A stretch of DNA of 64,000 bases from Echinicola shivajiensis (GTDB taxonomy: Bacteria; Bacteroidota; Bacteroidia; Cytophagales; Cyclobacteriaceae): positions 868,001 through 932,000 of the forward strand of contig NZ_JAHHZM010000001.1 in assembly GCF_018642165.1 (NCBI RefSeq), read 5' to 3'. Position numbers and translations under genes: made by a program. The notes under the pieces are model-generated. The model was not told the origin of the DNA. It did not search any database and was given only the letters and a program-made list of their open reading frames with translations. Shown in pieces: positions 35,784 through 44,914 of this stretch. Position 1 is the first letter of the stretch. Each line of letters opens with the position of its first letter.

Positions 35784-37079
35784 TTAAAACAAAAGCCAAT
35801 CTAAGGTCATTACTCCCATCAAACCCACAACGGCCACAATGGTCTCCATCATTGACCATGATTTAATAGTATCCTTAATACTGACATTAAAAAACTCCTT
35901 GTACATCCAGAATCCAGCATCATTAAAATGTGAAAACATCAAGCTGCCAGCCCCTATTGATAATACCACCAAATTTGGATCAACTCCAGAATCATGAATT
36001 AAAGGGGCGATGATACCTGCCGTAGTCAGGCCTGCTACAGTTGCCGACCCAACGCAGACCCGGATTACCGCAGTAATGGTCCAAGCCAGCAATAATGGAT
36101 GAACATCCCAAGTCTCCAAGGAATCCGCAATAACCTGACTCACTCCACTGTCCAGCAACACTTGCTTCAAGGCACCGGCTCCTGCAATAATCAAGATAAT
36201 CATGGAGACATCTTTTACGGCCTGAACATACTGCCCCATCAGCTCCTTCATATCCACCTTCATCCCCAGACCTAAGGTAAAAGTAGCCACTATCAATGAA
36301 ATTAACATCACCATTCCAGGATCTGCTACAAATATTATATAGGGATAAAGCCTATGACTTTCAGGAACCTTCAGGGCTAAAACGGTAGTCCCAATCAATA
36401 AAGCTACTGGCAATAAAGCTGAGAAAAAGCTATTAAAGGTGCTAGGCAGTGTATCCTCAGGCTTGGGATTGGCTCGAAATGTTTCTAATGGATTGGAAGG
36501 AATTTTCTTGAGGAATTGGGCAAACCAAGGACCAGCTACCAAAATGGTAGGAATGGCAATAATCATCCCGTACAATAAAGTCAGTCCCATATTGGCATCA
36601 AACTGTGCCACCAATGCCGCTGGTGAAGGGTGAGGAGGCAGAAAACCATGGGTCACGGACAATGCTGCCAAAAGAGGAATCCCCACAAAAATGGCGGGGA
36701 GCTTAAACTGGTAGGCTACCGTAAATACCAATGGAACCAATAACACAAACCCTACAGTATAAAACAAAGGAATACCGACCACCAGCCCGGTCACCATCAT
36801 CGCCCAGTGGATGTATTTCTTTCCAAAAATCCCCATTAAAAAACCTGCAATCCGCTGTGCCGCCCCGCTTTCGGCCACCAGCTTACCCAGCATGGCTCCC
36901 ATGGTAATGATAATGATAAGATCCCCCAATAATTTCCCCATTCCTTGCTGAACAGATCCTGCAATCTCTTCCACCGGAATTCCCAGTAAAAACCCTGCGC
37001 TAATAGAGGTAATCAAGAAAGCTAGAAAAGGATTGATCTTTGCCCAAACAATAAGCAAAACTAAGAGCAAAATGCTCAT
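35784..37079 (-). CDS. GntP family permease (gluconate:H+ symporter type)
   Basis: The 431-residue protein has about 12 helices and the GntP/GntT pattern: AKINPFLAFLITSISAGFLLGIP near the N-terminus, GFLPPHPSPAALVAQF (the conserved HP motif), GSATVAGLTTAGIIAPL and FSHFNDAGFWM (the SHxNDxGFW signature). I start at ATG giving MSILLLVLL; a TTG 21 bases upstream would extend it by seven residues. GntP proteins carry gluconate or other hydroxy acids; in operons with D-amino acid enzymes they are often D-serine transporters (DsdX type). First gene of the unit, with a LacI-type palindrome 60 bases upstream. Confidence 0.85.
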   Translation of the reverse strand: MSILLLVLLIVWAKINPFLAFLITSISAGFLLGIPVEEIAGSVQQGMGKLLGDLIIIITMGAMLGKLVAESGAAQRIAGFLMGIFGKKYIHWAMMVTGLVVGIPLFYTVGFVLLVPLVFTVAYQFKLPAIFVGIPLLAALSVTHGFLPPHPSPAALVAQFDANMGLTLLYGMIIAIPTILVAGPWFAQFLKKIPSNPLETFRANPKPEDTLPSTFNSFFSALLPVALLIGTTVLALKVPESHRLYPYIIFVADPGMVMLISLIVATFTLGLGMKVDMKELMGQYVQAVKDVSMIILIIAGAGALKQVLLDSGVSQVIADSLETWDVHPLLLAWTITAVIRVCVGSATVAGLTTAGIIAPLIHDSGVDPNLVVLSIGAGSLMFSHFNDAGFWMYKEFFNVSIKDTIKSWSMMETIVAVVGLMGVMTLDWLLF

Positions 37080-37465
37080 CAACACATAAAGTATAGTCAA
37101 TGGTAACTTGGGTTTTGGTTAAAAAACCAATATAAAAATTAATCGATTAAATTGTTTGTCATTCACCCAAAAGAAAAACAGAAAACATCTTTTATTACCA
37201 TAAAATCATATTATTCGTTCTGTATATCCGCTATTGCACCAGTAAAGTTCACCCTTCAAAACATTCCCTGAAAAATGGACCAGATCTTACTGAAACGAGG
37301 AATTAAACCTGTCTTCCGTTAGGTAGATCAGTGAAAATCTGTGGAATCTCCCGATAAATCGGGACAGGCTGTGAGAAATAAGGTTACCGGTGTGAAAACA
37401 GATAATCATATTATTCGTTTTAGCATTCGTGCATTTTTCAGATTAAAAGGCAAATCCCGAAAAAC
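37080..37465. other. Upstream region of the permease operon
   Basis: Besides the palindrome at 37139-37150, the stretch contains a direct repeat (AATCATATTATTCGTT at 37204-37219 and again at 37404-37419) and a short inverted repeat TCCCGAT-AA-ATCGGGA (37349-37364). The frames through it are short and without codon bias. No gene is supported. Confidence 0.5.
37139..37150. promoter_or_regulatory. LacI-type palindrome upstream of permease operon
   Basis: TTAATCGATTAA is a perfect 12-base palindrome with the central CG typical of LacI-family operators. It lies 60 bases before the permease start. The regulator is not encoded in this window. Confidence 0.45.
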
Positions 37466-37981
37466 TCAATCACTTTGTACCGTCTTGACATCTAAAAACG
37501 GCACCCATTCCTCAGCATTTTTCTCAGCGTATTCAGCCAAAAAATAAGAAAGATTAGGCTTGAATGGCTTCCTCCTCAAGAGCATCCCCACTTCTTCAGG
37601 TTTTTTGTCTCCCTTTTGAACATTACACCTGTGACAGGCAGTAATTAAATTCGTCCAGTTAGTCTTTCCTCCCTTAGAGCGGGGAACGACATGATCTACG
37701 GTAAGGTGCTTTTGGGAACCGCAGTATTGACATTCATTATTATCCCTTTTAAAAAGATTATTTCTATTGAGCAACACTCCCCTGTAGGGCACATTTTTAT
37801 ATTCATCCAACCTTACGACAGCTGGGTATTTAAATTCCTGATCAATGGTGCGGATACTTAGAAAAGAATAATCTGCCAATACACTCACTTTCTCCAAGAT
37901 AGTGAGCACCATCGCTTTCTGTGCCGTCACCACAGCTATGGGCGTATGATCTAAATTGAGCACGAGTACCTTCTTTTCCAT
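37466..37981 (-). CDS. HNH endonuclease family protein
   Basis: The 171-residue protein has an N-terminal helical part with VLVLNLDHTPIAVVT and RKVxxx-like pattern common to the HNH family of this size, and a C-terminal HNH domain: two Cys pairs (CQYCGSQ, CHRCNVQ) for structural zinc and VDHVVPRSKGGKTNWTNLI with the catalytic His of the beta-beta-alpha-metal fold. Such genes are usual in Bacteroidota chromosomes; a role in DNA repair or restriction is not proven. It lies five bases behind the NlpC/P60-like gene. Confidence 0.82.
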   Translation of the reverse strand: MEKKVLVLNLDHTPIAVVTAQKAMVLTILEKVSVLADYSFLSIRTIDQEFKYPAVVRLDEYKNVPYRGVLLNRNNLFKRDNNECQYCGSQKHLTVDHVVPRSKGGKTNWTNLITACHRCNVQKGDKKPEEVGMLLRRKPFKPNLSYFLAEYAEKNAEEWVPFLDVKTVQSD

Positions 37982-37985
37982 TGAC

Positions 37986-38795
37986 CTACATTAAACACCT
38001 GATTTTCAAAACCTGATATAAAGGAGAATTGTTTTTAGCCATTTTAGTTCCATCCAACTTCACTGTATCCACTCTCACCTTTCCCCTCACATGAATCACC
38101 TGACTTTCACCAACATATATTCCTGCATGATGGGGAATATCTTTCGAATTTCCAAATATTACTATATCTCCGAGCTGTACTTCAGTGTAGGGCACTTCCT
38201 TACCAGCATCGATTAATTGGGAAATAAACTTAGGCACCATATAACCGGCCATCTTATATATCAGCTGAATAAAGCTTCCAGACCCAATACCAAAAAAACC
38301 CCTTCCGCCAGACAGAAAGGGCACATTAATAAACATTCGAGCAAGGGACACCAGTTCTCCCCTAGTGGCCTTCTCTTTAAAATGTCTTGAACTTCCTTTG
38401 AACTCTACGGTTCCACCCATATCAAACAATTCACTGGAACCGATATGTAAATTACTTCCTGGTAGTAAGTATAAGGTCTCTCCCCTGAACTTCACCGAGG
38501 AAAGCGGTGAAGAAACCACTTGAAAATCCTCTTCTTGATAAAAATCAAATGCTTCCTTGGATATGCTTTCGTGTTGTATGGCAGGAATCCATCCAATTGT
38601 TCCATCCACCTGCACATTCACCTTAAGCCAATTTTCACTAGGAGTTTTTTCCTCCACCTGATAGGTCTCTCCAAAAAGTATTTGGGTAAGCAGACCTGAC
38701 CCTGGTCTGGGCTCTTGATATACACTTATCAGACTTAACCTGCATATACCATATATCTGATCAATAGGCCATTTTGTCAAGTTCTCGTTTTGCAT
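37986..38795 (-). CDS. NlpC/P60-fold protein without catalytic cysteine
   Basis: NlpC/P60 (C40) enzymes cut peptidoglycan peptides with a Cys-His-His triad. This 269-residue protein has an N-terminal SH3-like part (about 15-75), a second beta-rich part (about 90-140), then the C40 domain. The Cys motif normally DCSGF reads GSGSF (171-175), with Ser172 in place of Cys; the preceding SGGR replaces WGGR. His223 (HAGIYVG) and His235 remain. It should therefore be catalytically inactive or use Ser, unlike its usual relatives. No signal peptide is seen, so the protein may be cytoplasmic. The ATG lies 35 bases inside smpB. Confidence 0.72.
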   Translation of the reverse strand: MQNENLTKWPIDQIYGICRLSLISVYQEPRPGSGLLTQILFGETYQVEEKTPSENWLKVNVQVDGTIGWIPAIQHESISKEAFDFYQEEDFQVVSSPLSSVKFRGETLYLLPGSNLHIGSSELFDMGGTVEFKGSSRHFKEKATRGELVSLARMFINVPFLSGGRGFFGIGSGSFIQLIYKMAGYMVPKFISQLIDAGKEVPYTEVQLGDIVIFGNSKDIPHHAGIYVGESQVIHVRGKVRVDTVKLDGTKMAKNNSPLYQVLKIRCLM

Positions 38796-39225
38796 CCTTT
38801 TTCTTAATGTCCTGACGTTTGTCGTGAAGTTTTTTACCTCTACCTAGGGCTATTTCCATTTTAGCTAAGCCCTTGTTATTAATAAATATACGAACAGGAA
38901 TAATAGAAAGTCCTTTCTCGCTTAATTTACTTTCTAATTTATCAAGCTCTCTTCTATTAAGCAAAAGTTTACGTTCCCTAACCGCATCATGGTTGAAATG
39001 AGCAGCTTGAGCATATGGAGAAATATGCATTTGCTTTACAAACAACTCTCCCCTTCTGAAAAAGCAAAAGGCCTCTTTCAAGGATACTTTTCCTTCCCTG
39101 ATAGATTTGATCTCAGTACCCATCAATGACAAACCTGCCACATAGGTGTCCAAGAATTCAAATTCAAAACTTGCCTTCCTGTTCTTAATATTGATTACTT
39201 TACTAAATCTATTTTCTTTAGCCAT
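38761..39225 (-). CDS. smpB: SsrA-binding protein SmpB
   Basis: SmpB binds tmRNA and brings it to stalled ribosomes. The 154-residue protein (MAKENRFSKVINIKN start) has INIKNRKASFEFEFLDTYVAGLSLMGTEIKSIREGKVSL, followed by PYAQAAHFNHDAVRERKLLLNR and the C-terminal tail GKKLHDKRQDIKKKDAKREL. I start at the ATG and not at the longer TTG frame, which overlaps tsaD. tmRNA itself is not in this window. Confidence 0.95.
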   Translation of the reverse strand: MAKENRFSKVINIKNRKASFEFEFLDTYVAGLSLMGTEIKSIREGKVSLKEAFCFFRRGELFVKQMHISPYAQAAHFNHDAVRERKLLLNRRELDKLESKLSEKGLSIIPVRIFINNKGLAKMEIALGRGKKLHDKRQDIKKKDAKRELDKMAY

Positions 39226-39238
39226 CTCTAAACGCTTA

Positions 39239-40249
39239 TTAACCAATCTTCATTTTTGCCATTGGGCTGACTTCCAATCCACAAAATTCCCCTTTGAGAT
39301 ATTTATAGTGCGCTGCCATTGCTATCATGGCCGCATTATCCGTACAATACTCAAATTTTGGAATATAAACTTTCCATTTCAATTCTCCTGCCAATCTTTC
39401 CAATTCCTTTCTCAGACCTGAATTGGCTGACACCCCTCCAGCTATAGCTATATCCTTCACCTTATATTTTCTGGCAGCCCTCTTCAACTTTTGCATAAGC
39501 ATTTTGATCAATGTATACTGAACTGAAGCGCAGATATCTGCCATATTTTGATCTATAAAATCAGGATTCTCTTTTATCTGGTCCCTCAAAAAGTAGAGCA
39601 CCGCAGTCTTGATTCCACTAAAAGAGTAATTCAATCCGGGCATTTCCGAAACAGGAAACTTATATGCTTCAGGATTTCCCTCTTGGGCATTCTTATCCAC
39701 CAATGGTCCACCTGGATAAGGTAATCCCAACAATTTAGCCGTTTTATCAAATGCTTCCCCTACCGCATCATCCAATGTTTCACCAACCACTTCCATATCC
39801 AAATAATCCTTCACCAGAACCAACTGGGTATGTCCACCACTTACTGTCAAGCATATAAAGGGAAACTGAGGCCTGGGATCATCTATAAAATGAGCTAAAA
39901 TATGGGCTTGCATATGATTTACATCTATCAGCGGAATCCCTAACGAATAAGCAAAAGACTTGGCAAATGAAACCCCTACCATCAAAGAACCCATTAATCC
40001 AGGGCCACGTGTAAAACCCACTGCCGATAGATCTTCCTTTTTCAGGCCGGAAGTTTCGATCGCCTCATGAATTACTGGAATAAGGTGTTGTTGGTGCGCA
40101 CGAGAAGCTAGCTCTGGCACAACACCACCATATTTTTCGTGAACCGATTGCGTGGCGACAATATTATTAAGTATTTTGCCGTCAGATATAATAGACGCTG
40201 ATGTCTCATCACAGGAGGACTCTATAGCGAGTATATTAATATTCTTCAT
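39239..40249 (-). CDS. tsaD: tRNA threonylcarbamoyladenosine transferase subunit
   Basis: TsaD transfers threonylcarbamoyl to A37 of ANN-decoding tRNAs. The 336-residue protein has LAIESSCDETSASI (1-20), the metal-binding HMQAHILAHF (about 111-120), ICLTVSGGHTQL and IAGGVSANSGLRKEL, all family signatures, and its length is typical. It starts only six bases from the divergent TamB-like start, so promoters for both must lie inside coding DNA or be shared. Confidence 0.95.
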   Translation of the reverse strand: MKNINILAIESSCDETSASIISDGKILNNIVATQSVHEKYGGVVPELASRAHQQHLIPVIHEAIETSGLKKEDLSAVGFTRGPGLMGSLMVGVSFAKSFAYSLGIPLIDVNHMQAHILAHFIDDPRPQFPFICLTVSGGHTQLVLVKDYLDMEVVGETLDDAVGEAFDKTAKLLGLPYPGGPLVDKNAQEGNPEAYKFPVSEMPGLNYSFSGIKTAVLYFLRDQIKENPDFIDQNMADICASVQYTLIKMLMQKLKRAARKYKVKDIAIAGGVSANSGLRKELERLAGELKWKVYIPKFEYCTDNAAMIAMAAHYKYLKGEFCGLEVSPMAKMKIG

Positions 40250-40255
40250 AATCCT

Positions 40256-43200
40256 TTGGAAAAGAAATCGAAAGTTACGGAATTTTTGCAGAAAGCTTTG
40301 CGGGGAATGCTTCGAGTAGCAGCTTTTCTGCTGATCCTTTTACTTTTGGTGGCTGGAGCGCTGCAAATTCCGGCTATTCAAACCCAAGCAACTCAGTTTT
40401 TTGCCTCCAAACTCAGTAAGAACACCGGTTTTGAAACAAAAATTCAAACAGTAAATATCCGTTGGTGGGATACTATCAGTCTAAAGGGGCTTACAGTTAA
40501 AGATCCGCAGGACAGTCTAATGGCAGATTTAGATGAAATATTCATAGATTTTTCTCTAAAAGGCCTGCTGGATGCTGAAAGCCCTGGCCTCGATGAGATA
40601 AGGCTAAAGGGTGGAAAATTAAAATTCCTTATCCATCCTGGAGACTCTACACCCAACATTTCAGGTTTTATCCAAAACATTAACAGGTTCCTAGGAAAAA
40701 GAAAAAAGAAAAATGGATCCAAAAGCAGTGAGTTTATAATTGACAATATTTTTTTCGAAGGAACGTCACTTGACATTTTTGACCTTCGAAAAGATAAAAT
40801 TGAAAATGGCTTTGATTATACACGCCTGAGGTTCCGTAATCTATTTGGAGGAGCCAGGGATTTTGTAGCAGAGGGAAGCAACTTCAATTTCGATATAATG
40901 TATCTGCAGGGACTGGAATCCACTTCTGGAATGGAATTCCAACAGCTGAGAACCTTATTCAGCTATTCTCCCCAAGATATGGAATTCCAAAACCTTTACT
41001 TCAAGTCCAATGAAACCATCATAAAGAATTACTTGAAGTTCAGCTACGAGAACATCAAATCCCTTAGTGATTTCAATAACCAAGTAAATATTACCGCTCA
41101 ACTGGATGAGTCCGTATTAGATATCAAAGACCTGAAATATTTCACCAGTAAGATCCCGGACTTCGATGACAAAATCTATTTAAGCGGGCAAATCACCGGA
41201 AAAGTGAGCGACCTGTTTTCTGAGGAATTGTTGATTCGATTTGGAAAAAGGAGTGCACTTTTCGGAAAGTTCAATATTGATGGACTCCCCAAAATAGACA
41301 GCACTTTCTTCCAACTTTCCCTGGTTAACTCCACGGTAAACAGCACCGACCTTGCCCCCTACTTGGATGAAAAAGGCAGAAAAGAAATCAATAAATTCAA
41401 AACCTTTTTCTTTGATGCTGACTTTACTGGCTACCTTACCCGTTTCCAGACTCAAGGAGAATTCAGGACCCAAATAGGGGATTTTACAGGAAAGCTCAAC
41501 TACCTTATTGATAAAGAACAGCCTCGATATTATGGACAGCTTAGCCTAAAGGAATTCAATCTTGGCAAGATCATGGAAGACCCAAAAACCTTTCAGAAAG
41601 TCAGCCTTAAAGGAAACCTAAGGGGAACTGGCACTTCATTGGAGACAGCATTACTGGAACTTGACACCAAAGTCAGTAAAATTGGGATTTTGGGTTATAA
41701 TTACACAGGAATTGAAACCAATGCCACCTTTGGTAAAGACCTATTTAGAGGACAACTGGCAGTAGATGACCCTAACCTAAAAATGAATATTAATGGTGTT
41801 CTTGACCTAAGAGACCAAAAAGATTCAGCAAGGCTTACCGCAAGATTAGATACTGCTTACCTTAAAGCAATAAAATTAACAGAAGAAGAATTCTTCGTCA
41901 GTGGTGGAGTCGAACTGGACACCAAGGGTACAGATGTGGATGAGGTGGAAGGTATAGCGAGGTTCAAAGACTTGTTGATCAGCCATGATGGCCGAAGCCT
42001 AGCCATTGACAACTTCTTTTTTCAATCTGTATTCACTGAAGATACCAGAATGATCTCTCTCAACTCTGATTTGTTGGTAGCCAGTATCTCGGGAAATTTC
42101 AAGTCAAAAACAGTTTATAGTGATATCCAGCTATTACTCGATAATTATCTGGCCATTCTGACCAACTCAGAAATCCAAACGGAAGAAGAGTCTAAGGAAG
42201 ATTTTGAGGAATACAATATTGATATCACGATGAACTTATTCGATATCAATCCCATCATCAATCTTTATGAACCTTCATTATATATTTCCAAAAACACCTC
42301 AGTTGAGGGTGCCTTTTACCAAACAGCCGAAAACACTATTTTCAACTTTTACTCTGGTATAGACACCATTCAGTATGACAATAAAATTTTCTTGGAAAAC
42401 GATCTGGATTTTAACACTGCCAAAATCCGGAACTCAAGGGAAGTGCTGGCTGCCTGCTATATCAATTCCAAAGAACAGCAACTTGCTCCGGAAATAAACT
42501 TCAACTACCTCAGCCTGGAAGCCATCTGGAATGAATCCGCCATTGATTTCAATCTCAACATTGACCAACTGAAAACTGAAAGTTATGCGAGAATCAAAAG
42601 TGAAATCCAACTTTCCAAAACCAATACCAATATAGTTTTCGAGCCCTCAGAGATCAAAATACTTGATAACTACTGGGAATTTGATCCTGACAATTCGATT
42701 AATATTTCTGATGGACAAATTGACTTTGACAATCTAAAACTTTTCCATGAAGACCAATACTTGGCCTTCAATGGCCGTATCAATGAAGACCCTGATGAGA
42801 TTTTAGGCTTTGAGATCCATGATGTTAACGTGGATTTCCTCAACACCTTTGGCAATAAAGAATACAAGGGTAGAGCCAATGGGATTTTTGCCTTAAACAG
42901 TTTTATAGAAAGATCAGGATCTTATGGTAGCCTTACCATAGACAGCTTGTACATCAACAAATTCCTAATTGGCAATATAGAAGCTGCTACTTATTTTGAG
43001 GACAATAAAATGAACCTGAACTTGGCCAGCTATAGGGACAACAAAAATAACATAGAAGTAAAAGGATATATAGACACCACCGATGATCAAATTAATTTGG
43101 ATGGTAAGCTAGAAAACACCAAGTTGGATATACTGGAACCTTTCCTTTCTACCTATCTTACAGAATTTGGAGGAACCGTTTCTGGAGATCTAAAAATGAC

Positions 43201-44881
43201 AGGCACACTCAACCAACCCAATATAGAGGGATTAGGAAAAATAAGCGGTGGTTCCGTTCGCGTTAATTACCTAAACACTTATTATACAGTAGACGGCAAT
43301 ATTAACTTCATGCCAAATGAGATCAGTTTTAGGGGATTGAATGTTACTGATGTTCAGAAAAACTCCGCCAGAATGAGTGGTGGGATAGCCCATGATGCCT
43401 TCAGGAACTTTGTATTGGACATTTCCTCCGATCTCAACAATTTCCAAGTGCTCAATACCTCCGCAAGGGACAATGACCTCTTTTATGGTACAGCTTATGC
43501 CAGCGGTACATTGAAAATTTTTGGAGCGGCCTCTAATTTGGACATTACAGCAAATGCCACTACCCAACCCAACACCAAAATATATATCCCTATAGGTGAA
43601 TCAGAAGGCCAAACCCAAGAAGAATTCATCAATATCATCAATGTAAGGGACACAACTCGTGAAATCAAAATAGAGGAAACAGTTGAAAAGCTTGCTATCA
43701 ATAATGTGAGAATGAACTTTGTATTGGATGTCACTCCTGATGCCTATACTGAAATTCAAATAGATCCAAGGACAGGTGAAAATATCCAAGGAAGAGGCAA
43801 AGGCATCCTTAACCTGAACATTGATACGCAGGGTGAATTCTCCATGACTGGAGATTTTGAAATTGTTGATGCCAAATACAATTTTTCCCTTTATAATATC
43901 ATCAACAGACAGTTTGAGATACTCCCCGGTGGAAGAATCTCCTGGTATGGGGACCCTTATGAAGGAGTGATGGACATCAAAGCCACTTATGAGGAAAATG
44001 TATCTCTTACCAGCTTGCAAAACAGTCAAACTAGCAGCCCAGAATTTGAGAACTCACAGTTATATCGAAGGTATCCTGTTAAGGTAATTATGGATCTTGA
44101 TGGCCCGCTGTTATCACCAGATATCAACTTTGATTTTGACTTTTCCGAATTTCCAGAAGGAGAATCCCAAACCACCATTTCTGCCTTCAAAAACCGTATA
44201 GCAAACGATGAGCAAGAAAAGAACAGACAGGTATTCTCATTGATCATGCTGAGAAGATTCTCCCCAGAAGGACAATTTAATAGTGCCGGAATTGGTTTTT
44301 CAAATCTAAGCCAGTTGGTTTCTTCCCAACTCAATGCACTCCTTTCGCAGGTTGACCAAAATCTGGAAATCAATATCGACCTTACCTCCTTGGACAATAC
44401 CGCTTTGGAAACCTTCCAGCTCAGGGTGGCCTACACTTTCTTGGATGGCCGATTAAGAGTAACCAGAGACGGAAGTTTTACTGATCCTCAGGGAAATGCT
44501 GATTTAGGAAGTATTGCAGGTGATTGGCAGGCTGAGTACCTGATCACCAATGATGGCAGATACAGAATCAGGATCTACAACAGGAATAATTTCAGTAACC
44601 TTACCTCTTTGAATATCGACAGGGTCAACACCTATGGTGTATCAGTCTCACAAACCTTATTGTTCAGCTCCCTGAAGGAGCTTTTCCAGAATATCAGCAA
44701 CAAGAAAAAGGAGAAGTTGCTTATCAATGACACGGATGATTTCCTAAGGTTTGATTATCAGGATGACACACAAAACCCTGATGATTCTTCGCCGAAAACC
44801 CCAGATGATCTCCCACAAATTAATATACCAGAATCCAGGCCAATTGAGGAAAAACTTGATGAAGAGCCAAACAATAACTAG
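40256..44881 (+). CDS. TamB-like translocation and assembly module protein
   Basis: The protein of 1541 residues has an N-terminal membrane helix (about 18-38), a long repetitive beta-strand body with repeated pattern such as GxVxGxLxL, and the C-terminal TamB (DUF490) domain with NLNIDTQGEFSMTGDFEIV and SQVSSLNALLSQVD-like stretch. TamB-type AsmA-superfamily proteins bridge inner and outer membranes and help lipid transfer or barrel assembly. The start codon is TTG; an ATG at residue 18 has a poorly spaced GGGG and would remove the cytoplasmic end, so I keep TTG. Long acidic tail (about 1500-1541). Confidence 0.8.
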   Translation: MEKKSKVTEFLQKALRGMLRVAAFLLILLLLVAGALQIPAIQTQATQFFASKLSKNTGFETKIQTVNIRWWDTISLKGLTVKDPQDSLMADLDEIFIDFSLKGLLDAESPGLDEIRLKGGKLKFLIHPGDSTPNISGFIQNINRFLGKRKKKNGSKSSEFIIDNIFFEGTSLDIFDLRKDKIENGFDYTRLRFRNLFGGARDFVAEGSNFNFDIMYLQGLESTSGMEFQQLRTLFSYSPQDMEFQNLYFKSNETIIKNYLKFSYENIKSLSDFNNQVNITAQLDESVLDIKDLKYFTSKIPDFDDKIYLSGQITGKVSDLFSEELLIRFGKRSALFGKFNIDGLPKIDSTFFQLSLVNSTVNSTDLAPYLDEKGRKEINKFKTFFFDADFTGYLTRFQTQGEFRTQIGDFTGKLNYLIDKEQPRYYGQLSLKEFNLGKIMEDPKTFQKVSLKGNLRGTGTSLETALLELDTKVSKIGILGYNYTGIETNATFGKDLFRGQLAVDDPNLKMNINGVLDLRDQKDSARLTARLDTAYLKAIKLTEEEFFVSGGVELDTKGTDVDEVEGIARFKDLLISHDGRSLAIDNFFFQSVFTEDTRMISLNSDLLVASISGNFKSKTVYSDIQLLLDNYLAILTNSEIQTEEESKEDFEEYNIDITMNLFDINPIINLYEPSLYISKNTSVEGAFYQTAENTIFNFYSGIDTIQYDNKIFLENDLDFNTAKIRNSREVLAACYINSKEQQLAPEINFNYLSLEAIWNESAIDFNLNIDQLKTESYARIKSEIQLSKTNTNIVFEPSEIKILDNYWEFDPDNSINISDGQIDFDNLKLFHEDQYLAFNGRINEDPDEILGFEIHDVNVDFLNTFGNKEYKGRANGIFALNSFIERSGSYGSLTIDSLYINKFLIGNIEAATYFEDNKMNLNLASYRDNKNNIEVKGYIDTTDDQINLDGKLENTKLDILEPFLSTYLTEFGGTVSGDLKMTGTLNQPNIEGLGKISGGSVRVNYLNTYYTVDGNINFMPNEISFRGLNVTDVQKNSARMSGGIAHDAFRNFVLDISSDLNNFQVLNTSARDNDLFYGTAYASGTLKIFGAASNLDITANATTQPNTKIYIPIGESEGQTQEEFINIINVRDTTREIKIEETVEKLAINNVRMNFVLDVTPDAYTEIQIDPRTGENIQGRGKGILNLNIDTQGEFSMTGDFEIVDAKYNFSLYNIINRQFEILPGGRISWYGDPYEGVMDIKATYEENVSLTSLQNSQTSSPEFENSQLYRRYPVKVIMDLDGPLLSPDINFDFDFSEFPEGESQTTISAFKNRIANDEQEKNRQVFSLIMLRRFSPEGQFNSAGIGFSNLSQLVSSQLNALLSQVDQNLEINIDLTSLDNTALETFQLRVAYTFLDGRLRVTRDGSFTDPQGNADLGSIAGDWQAEYLITNDGRYRIRIYNRNNFSNLTSLNIDRVNTYGVSVSQTLLFSSLKELFQNISNKKKEKLLINDTDDFLRFDYQDDTQNPDDSSPKTPDDLPQINIPESRPIEEKLDEEPNNN

Positions 44882-44889
44882 TACTTTTG
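44856..44889 (+). promoter_or_regulatory. Possible photolyase promoter
   Basis: TACTTTTG (44882-44889) fits TAnnTTTG; TTG at 44856-44858 gives a spacer of 23 bases, at the upper limit. It lies 26 bases before the photolyase ATG, across the TamB stop. Confidence 0.3.
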
Positions 44890-44914
44890 TATTCTATCTC
44901 TAAAAAGATCAACA

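Noticed and set aside
37341-37547. A 68-codon plus-strand frame before the HNH gene
   Set aside because: It overlaps the 3' end of the HNH gene, contains the short inverted repeat and has no family signal.
39226-39246. TTG start for smpB
   Set aside because: It would overlap tsaD; the ATG at 39223-39225 gives the standard SmpB N-terminus.
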